From the NCBI RefSeq assembly GCF_963855985.1, contig NC_087093.1:8625501-8689500 (forward strand): a stretch of DNA of 64,000 bases, in the 5' to 3' direction. A model generated the notes under the pieces. The model was not told the origin of the DNA. It ran no database searches and worked only from the letters and a program-made list of their open reading frames with translations. A program made the translations under genes and the position numbers. Within the stretch, counting starts at the first letter, position 1. Each line of letters begins with the position of its first letter. Shown here one piece after another: positions 57,291 through 64,000 of the stretch. The stretch comes from Ostrinia nubilalis (lineage: Eukaryota; Arthropoda; Insecta; Lepidoptera; Crambidae).

Positions 57291-59111
57291 CCAAGACGGA
57301 CGTCATGGTACAAGTCGATCAGATGTGGTCAAGTTTAGGCAAGTTTCAGAGCAATTTTCAATTGCATGCCTGGATTAATTTAAAAAGAAACTTTATTATT
57401 AGATGTGATGATGTGCATAGCTGCGCATATTACCTAAGTCCTAAGAGGGTACCTAATTAAGTTTTCTATTAAATAAAACACTGAAAATGATGGTGACCGT
57501 CTCTTCCACTGCTTCTTCTTGGTCTCACAGCAATGTCATCAGAATTCAGTGCAGTCTCGGTATGTTTGGGAGGTTTCCTCAAAAGGGCCTTTGTACAGAT
57601 TTTGTGTTAGAATTTCATTCTGGATAAGGGTTTGCTAGCTCTGATCATGTAAATTTATTCAGTTAAATGACATAAAGTTTCCACCTCATAACTTTATTTA
57701 TTTGGACGTTAGTCTAAATTAATGAGGTGGCAGGCAGTTGAAAAGGACCGTGAAATTATGAAGTGTTAGTGATAAACAAACAGGTCAAGTGAGAATGAGA
57801 CTCAGAATATGGCTGTAGAGTTGTTGTACTGCAACACAACACAACCCAGGATGTCAGACCGTATCATTATCCTGGTTGTAGCAGTGCAGTGGGAAGAATG
57901 TCAATTTAGAATATGTTTTTGTTTTAAGAATTTACTTAGTAAGACTGGTCGATCATTACAAATATGGTGGTGCCTGTATACAAATTGCATCATGATTGCA
58001 TATTTAGTAAGATATGTATTGAGTAAGTATTGACGAATCACTTAAAAGCATTAATTTTTTACTCTTCTAACAATTTGGTCACAACGGGAGTCAAACCCGC
58101 TACCGCTAAAACCGAAAGAGCAAATTATGCCATGTAATTAAATACGTCATAAAAATAAATTCGAAGAACATGCAAAAACTAACGTAATCAACATTAAACA
58201 AGAGACTCATAAATATCGAAAGGTTTAATTTATGAATACTAGTGAACAACAAAAATAAAATAAATAAAGCGAGCGACGCCGCATGTGCGCAACCCTTTAT
58301 AATAGTCATGCACCTAACAACGATACGATCACGATACGATGAACAACTATCAATTTAATTGATTTTTTCTCTTTTTAACTATATAAGTGAAAAAGAGAGG
58401 TACCTATAAAAGCCGTCATGTCAGTTTAATCATATCGATTTCGTTTTCATCAGTTTTCATACATAGACCAACTTTATCGATTAAAAAGATAAAAAATACT
58501 AGAAATTCATAAAATAATTTAGCTTTTTCTGAATTTTGTGTTAGAAATAATTCCTTAGCGAAAATTTATAGTTTCGATAGTAGTAAAGTATGCTAAGTTA
58601 TTTTTCACATGTCATGCTCTAAGTTTGTGAGAAAACAGCTAAATACTGCGGCATAGACAAGGATTTGTATGTATGCTTTTTGAAGCTTCACGAAAACAAC
58701 GGACTAGTATGTATGGAAGTGCGTTAGACTGATTGCGCCGCAAATTATTTACTCGGGTATGTAATTTCTCATAAATCGAATACCAAAATGAACGTAGGGG
58801 TTGTTTTAAAAAACTCTATTTACATTTAGTGCTTTCTGATTTCTGCGAGTTACCTGTAGAAGTCTCTGACAAACGTACGGGGTGTGTGTTCTATATACCC
58901 CTTTCTTGCTTAATTTTTGCAAATGTTTTTCAATCAAATTGATACATTAACGCTAGTGATTGCAAAACATCATCAATCGTGTTTGTGATACGCCAATTTG
59001 TCCTTGAAAAATTGCGGCTTATTTTGTTAATATTTTAGAGGTTATATCACAAAAATTTTGTGTATTACATTTATCTCTATCATTCCTAATAATAATTAAT
59101 TTATTTTTCAG
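57291..59111. other. Intergenic region between GPA2 and exportin-1
   Basis: AT-rich, with no supported exon. The TTATTTTTCAG ending at 59111 is a good 3' splice site, so exportin-1 probably has an upstream non-coding exon here. A possible SINE remnant lies near 58080-58110. Confidence 0.5.
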
Positions 59112-59205
59112 TGTCGCATATGGTGAGGAATGAATGTGAATAAATCAATATAAGTTTGGCTTTATACAAGGGGAACAAATTTAAATAAGTTGTACCAAAA
59201 TCAGA

Positions 59206-62200
59206 ATGGCAACTTTAGAGCAACAAGCATCTAAACTTTTGGATTTTAACCAAAAACTCGACATCACTTTGCTGGATAATATTGTCGGATGTTTGTATTC
59301 ATCTGTGGGTGAGCAGCAGCGGATAGCACAGGACATTCTTACTGCTCTAAAGGAACATCCCGATGCTTGGACACGAGTTGATACAATTTTGGAGTTTTCT
59401 CAAAATCAAGAAACTAAGTACTATGCTTTACAAATTTTGGAACAGGTGATACAAACCAGATGGAAAGTTTTACCCAGAAACCAGTGTGAGGGAATTAAAA
59501 AATACATTGTGGGTCTTATCATCAAAAATTCATCTGATCCAGTCACTATGGAGAATAACAAAGTGTATCTGAAAAAGCTTAACATGATTCTTATTCAAGT
59601 GTTAAAAAGGGAATGGCCACACAACTGGCAAACCTTCATAAGTGACATAGTGGGTGCGTCCAAGACCAACGAGAGCCTTTGTCAAAACAATATGGTCATT
59701 TTGAAACTACTCAGTGAAGAAGTGTTTGTTTTTAGCACAGGACAACTTACACAGACAAAAGCAAAACATCTCAAAGATACTATGTGTTCTGAGTTTAATC
59801 AAATATTTCAACTATGTCAATTTGTACTTGAAAATTCACAAAATGCAACATTGGTAGATGCAACACTTCACACATTGTTAAGATTTCTGAACTGGATTCC
59901 TTTGGGTTACATATTCGAAATGAAGTTAATTAGCACTTTAATTTTTAAGTTTTTGAATGTGCCAATGTTCCGAAATGTAACATTGAGCTGTCTGACAGAA
60001 ATAGCTGGTGTAACCGTCAGTAATTATGAAGACCAGTTTGTAGCACTGTTAGTGCAGACAATGGAGCAGCTGGAAGTGATGCTGCCGCTGTCAACCAACA
60101 TCCGAGAAGCTTATGCTGCTGGTAGAGATCAAGAACAAGTGTTCATTCAAAACTTAACTCTTTTTCTCTGCACATACTTGAAAGAGCATGGTCTGCTTAT
60201 TGAAAAAAGAGGTCTAACTACAACTCTCATGAATGCTCTTCGATATCTAGTCTTGATATCAGAAGTAGAAGAAGTTGAGATCTTTAAAATTTGTCTGGAG
60301 TTTTGGAATGCTTTAGCAGCAGACCTTTATAAAATCAGCCCCCATTCGTCCAGTTTGTACAGCTTAGGCAAAAGTGTCGGTGGAAGAGCTCTGTATGCTG
60401 ATGTCTTAAGTAGTGTACGCTACATCATGATCTCTCGAATGGCAAAACCAGAAGAAGTGCTTGTGGTTGAAAATGAAAATGGAGAAGTTGTAAGAGAATT
60501 CATGAAAGATACTGATTCAATAAATCTCTACAAAAACATGAGGGAAACACTTGTATATTTGACTCACTTGGATTACCAGGACACTGAACGCATCATGACT
60601 GAAAAGCTGCAGAACCAAGTGAATGGTACAGAATGGTCATGGAAAAATCTTAACACTCTTTGCTGGGCAATTGGGTCTATCTCAGGAGCTATGATGGAAG
60701 AAGATGAAAAACGCTTTTTGGTGGTTGTCATCAAAGAACTTTTGGGCTTGTGTGAACAGAAAAAAGGCAAAGACAACAAAGCTATCATAGCTAGCAACAT
60801 TATGTATGTTGTAGGACAGTATCCACGTTTCCTAAGAGCCCACTGGAAGTTTTTAAAAACTGTTGTGAATAAACTTTTTGAATTCATGCATGAGACCCAT
60901 GATGGTGTCCAGGATATGGCTTGTGACACCTTCATTAAAATTGCCTTGAAATGTCGCCGGCACTTTGTAACAACTCAGGTTGGTGAAGCTTGTCCATTTA
61001 TTGAAGAAATTTTAAGCACAATCAGTTCTATAATTTGTGATCTTCAAACCTTGCAAGTACACACTTTTTATGAAGCTGTAGGATACATGATTAGTGCACA
61101 AGTTGACCAAGTAGCCCAGGAACAACTCATTGAGAAATATATGCTTCTTCCAAACCAAGTTTGGGATGATATAATATCACAAGCATCACATAATGTAGAC
61201 ATCTTAAAAGATCCCGAGGCAGTAAAGCAGCTTGTGAGTATTCTTAAAACCAATGTCCGTGCGTGCCGAGCTTTGGGTCACCCTTATGTGGTGCAGCTCG
61301 GTAGAATATACTTGGACATGCTTAATGTTTACAAGGTGATGTCAGAAAACATAAGTCAAGCTATAGCCCTCAATGGAGTTGTTGTCACCAAACAACCTCT
61401 AATCAAGAATATGAGAATAATAAAGAAAGAAACCCTGAAATTGATCGCCAGTTGGGTATCCCGTTCTACAGATTGTAGTATGGTTTTAGAAAATTTCATA
61501 CCTCCACTTCTTGATGCAGTTCTTCTGGATTATCAAAGGACCACAGTCCCAGATGCTCGAGAACCTGAAGTATTATCTTGCATGGCTGCAATCGTGTATA
61601 AACTTGGTGGGTTCATCACTTCAGAAGTTCCCAAAATTTTTGATGCTGTCTTTGAGTGTACTCTCGAAATGATAAACAAAGATTTTGAAGAATACCCAGA
61701 GCATAGAACAGAATTTTTCTTGTTGTTACAAGCAGTCAACACACATTGTTTTAAGGCATTCCTCAGCATACCACCAGCACAATTTAAGTTGGTGCTGGAT
61801 TCCATAATTTGGGCATTTAAGCATACAATGCGAAACGTCGCCGACACCGGCCTTCAGATACTGTTCGGTTTGCTACAGAATATGGAACTGCATCCTCAAG
61901 CAGCACAGAGTTTTTACCAAACATACTTGTGTGACATTTTGGAACATGTATTCAGTGTGGTGACCGACACATCCCACGGTGCCGGCCTCACCATGCATGC
62001 GACCATCTTGGCTTACATCTTCTCTCTGGTAGAAGCTGGTCGTGTTACAGTGCCTCTTGGTCCAACCCCGGATAACGTTCTATACATTCAGGTTTGTTAT
62101 TTATGTAACCATATACTCTTTGTTTATTCTTATCATTGTTTGAAGTATTGATGAAATTGATAACTGTGAACTATTTCTGCTTTCAGGAGTATGTGGCAAA

Positions 62201-63186
62201 TCTTTTGAAAATAGCATTCCCTCACTTAACAGACAATCAGATCAAAATAACTGTCCAAGGACTGTTCAACTTGAACCATGATATTCCTGCTTTCAAAGAT
62301 CACCTGAGAGATTTCTTAGTACAGATAAGAGTAAGTACTAAACTATAATCAATTTAACTACTAATTATGGCTACAATGGCCAGAAATATAATTTTGTAGA
62401 CAAAGTAACAAAGGTCAAATAAAAAATATCGGCGTCATCGACATTCAATATTATATGTTGTATAATAAAAGTCAAAGTAGGAATAATATTAGTGAGATAT
62501 AGCACACTACCCTATTAGGTCCTCCACATGCCATTGGATCTTTTTACTCAAACATAAAATCTTAATCGAGTGTCAATAGAGGGCGTGCGGGCGTCACTAC
62601 AGCCACTCCATTATGACAGTTGTTTTTTTTAAAGATTATTGGCAATTTGTTATTGCACAAATTACTAATAGTCTCGATAGCCCCGTCGTATTAATCTAAA
62701 TAATGCTTGTGTCACGAGTGAGCTCACCACAATAGTCGAGCGTCGGCGGGGACCGAGCCCGCGTTCCCCGTATCACGAGTCGGCCGATCCCTTCACCGTT
62801 CGGCTATCGTGGCTTTAGAGTAGGCGCACACCGTTGATTTTTAGTTGGCCGATAGTTGTGCCCGACTTTAATTTGTATGAAGAATCGGCCAAATCGAATC
62901 GGCGTAGTGTGCGCACTCCCATACATGCCCGTACTGATCAACTGCCCGACTAAACTATCGGCCGACGAAAAATCAACGGTGTGCGCCTACTCTTAAATGT
63001 AGTATGGCCAAGCACTGAATATAACGGCGCCGCTTGCAGGAGTACACGGGTGAGGACGACAGCGACCTGTACCTGGAGGAGCGTCTGCTGGCGCTGCGCC
63101 AGGCGCAGGAGCTCAAGCGGCGCGTGCAGCTGTCCGTGCCCGGCATCATCAACCCGCACGAGCTGCCCGAGGAGATGCAGGACTAG
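59206..63186 (+). CDS. Xpo1: Exportin-1 (CRM1)
   Basis: Three coding exons, 59206-62091, 62187-62330 and 63040-63186, all joined in phase 0, give 1058 aa. This is the usual length for the family (about 1060-1071). The protein is the nuclear export receptor that carries leucine-rich NES cargoes with RanGTP through the nuclear pore. The N-terminal importin-beta-like region, the HEAT-repeat body and the C-terminal CRM1 domain are all recognisable; for example LNTLCWAIGSISGAMMEEDE, FLRAHWKFLKTVVNKLFEFM and DLYLEERLLALRQAQELKRR. The Cys that covalently binds leptomycin B in CRM1 is conserved in LLGLCEQKKGK (residue 516). The very large first coding exon with only short 3' exons is notable. A poly(A) signal, AATAAA, is at 63242-63247. 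Confidence 0.98.
62640..62813 (-). mobile_element. tRNA-derived SINE in exportin-1 last intron
   Basis: Read on the minus strand it begins GCCACGATAGCCGAACGG, containing a box A-like TAGCCGAACGGT. It then has a box B-like GGCTCGGTCCC at about 54 bases, the spacing of a tRNA promoter. The 3' boundary is uncertain. Confidence 0.65.
62818..62992. mobile_element. Harbinger-like MITE, 175 bp
   Basis: The ends GAGTAGGCGCACACCGTTGA are inverted repeats of about 40 bp. TTA is duplicated on both sides (62815-62817 and 62993-62995). It lies just upstream of the SINE 5' end. Confidence 0.88.
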
Positions 63187-64000
63187 CGCGCCCCGGCGGG
63201 TAACGGTTCACTTTAGATAACTCAGTTAGCGACAGGGAATTAATAAACTATTATTAATTTTACAATGTGACATAACGTGTTTTGTTTACCTATTTTAAGT
63301 GAATATACGAAGCTAACAATGCTTTTTTTTTCGTTTTCTTCGCATGGGTTATCACTTTGTTGGTTTGTGATTTAACGGTTATTTATGATATTCACGGTTA
63401 GATAGTTGACAATAAAACTCTGAACTACAAGGTTAATCTTTATTCAAAATTTATGGTGAGAACATTCTGTCTACTTACTATACAGCACTATAGTATCCAA
63501 TTATAAAATTAACGCAATTCATTATGGTTATTAAAAAGATATGACATTCAGTCAAAATTTTGGTATTTATGTATTTATTTTCAATCAATCGGAATGTAAT
63601 ATAAGTAACTATACCTACTTTGTTATAAGTATGAAAACAATATAATAATTTATGATTTATTGACTATAACTTGGAGACTTGAAACATTTTAATTCAAGTA
63701 ACTAAACATCTTTGAAGTTGATTTTTATCCTCACAAACGTCTCTATATGCATCCAAAATTTTATTGGTACATGAAAATGTATCACTGATGTACATAAAAG
63801 TATTGCTTCAAAAACCTGAGCAAAACTCGAATTATATTTCTGGTCACCATTCGGTTGCTATTTATTTTGTATTATGACGTATTAAATTAAAAAAAAAGTA
63901 ATTATTTTCAAGAATACATTATTCTAATTACATACAGTCAATCTGAGAAACTGCCCATCTCATTATACATGGGCTCGAAATACAATCGCGAAATAAGTAG
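63187..64000. other. 3' flank of exportin-1
   Basis: After the exportin poly(A) signal the sequence is AT-rich. A minus-strand AATAAA (plus TTTATT at 63439-63444) could end a convergent gene, but no exon is visible. Confidence 0.4.

Noticed and set aside
58080..58110. tRNA gene
   Set aside because: Only a box B-like GGGTTTGACTCCCG on the minus strand; no cloverleaf or box A at correct spacing. Probably a SINE remnant.

Overview
The window reads as moth or butterfly (Lepidoptera) nuclear DNA. It is AT-rich, its genes are split by GT-AG introns, it holds Helitron-like repeats of the kind common in Lepidoptera, and the host proteins are insect orthologues. No organellar, bacterial or viral genome segment was seen.

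Layout. 1-7602: a composite long inverted-repeat transposon (copy 1), which contains a fragment of LINE ORF2 (RNase H) and several nested elements, among them a 3.2-kb hAT element and a hAT MITE. 7603-17379: gene-poor DNA with two perfect palindromes, a degenerate TTAGGTTTTCGAAA-like repeat and two LINE 3' tails. 17380-19391: a glycine-rich, probably cuticular, secreted protein gene with a TATA promoter. 19666-25612: perfect 29-bp terminal inverted repeats enclosing a complete two-ORF non-LTR retrotransposon (ORF1 402 aa, ORF2 1210 aa). 26023-27942 (minus): a four-exon RING-finger gene. 28053-30042: a 990-bp direct tandem duplication between two divergent genes. 30504-33162: menin, five exons. 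33163-36421: intergenic DNA with a MITE. 36422-37981: a degenerate Tc1-like transposon. 38293-48512: copy 2 of the long inverted-repeat composite, disrupted by a second Tc1-like element, a hAT MITE and a second intact non-LTR retrotransposon with a 13-bp target-site duplication. 48904-49083 and 49291-49768: a Helitron-like element and a hAT-type element. 50037-50438: a KIAA1143/DUF4604 homologue. 51120-51824 (minus): a two-exon TBRG1-like coiled-coil gene assembled here by eye. 53645-55496 (minus): a pancreatic-lipase-family gene whose catalytic-His exon was not found. 56313-57220 (minus): glycoprotein hormone alpha-2 (GPA2), three exons. 59206-63186: exportin-1/CRM1, three coding exons, with a SINE and a Harbinger-like MITE in its last intron.

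How it works together. The host genes are not an operon and do not form one pathway: nuclear export (exportin-1), chromatin/transcription scaffold (menin), a RING protein, a peptide hormone subunit, a secreted lipase and a cuticle-type protein. Menin and the RING gene are divergent. The strongest non-gene story is layered transposition. Several insertions have exact, readable target duplications (8 bp for hAT-type, TA for Tc1-type, 13 bp for the LINE), so relative insertion order can be read from the sequence.
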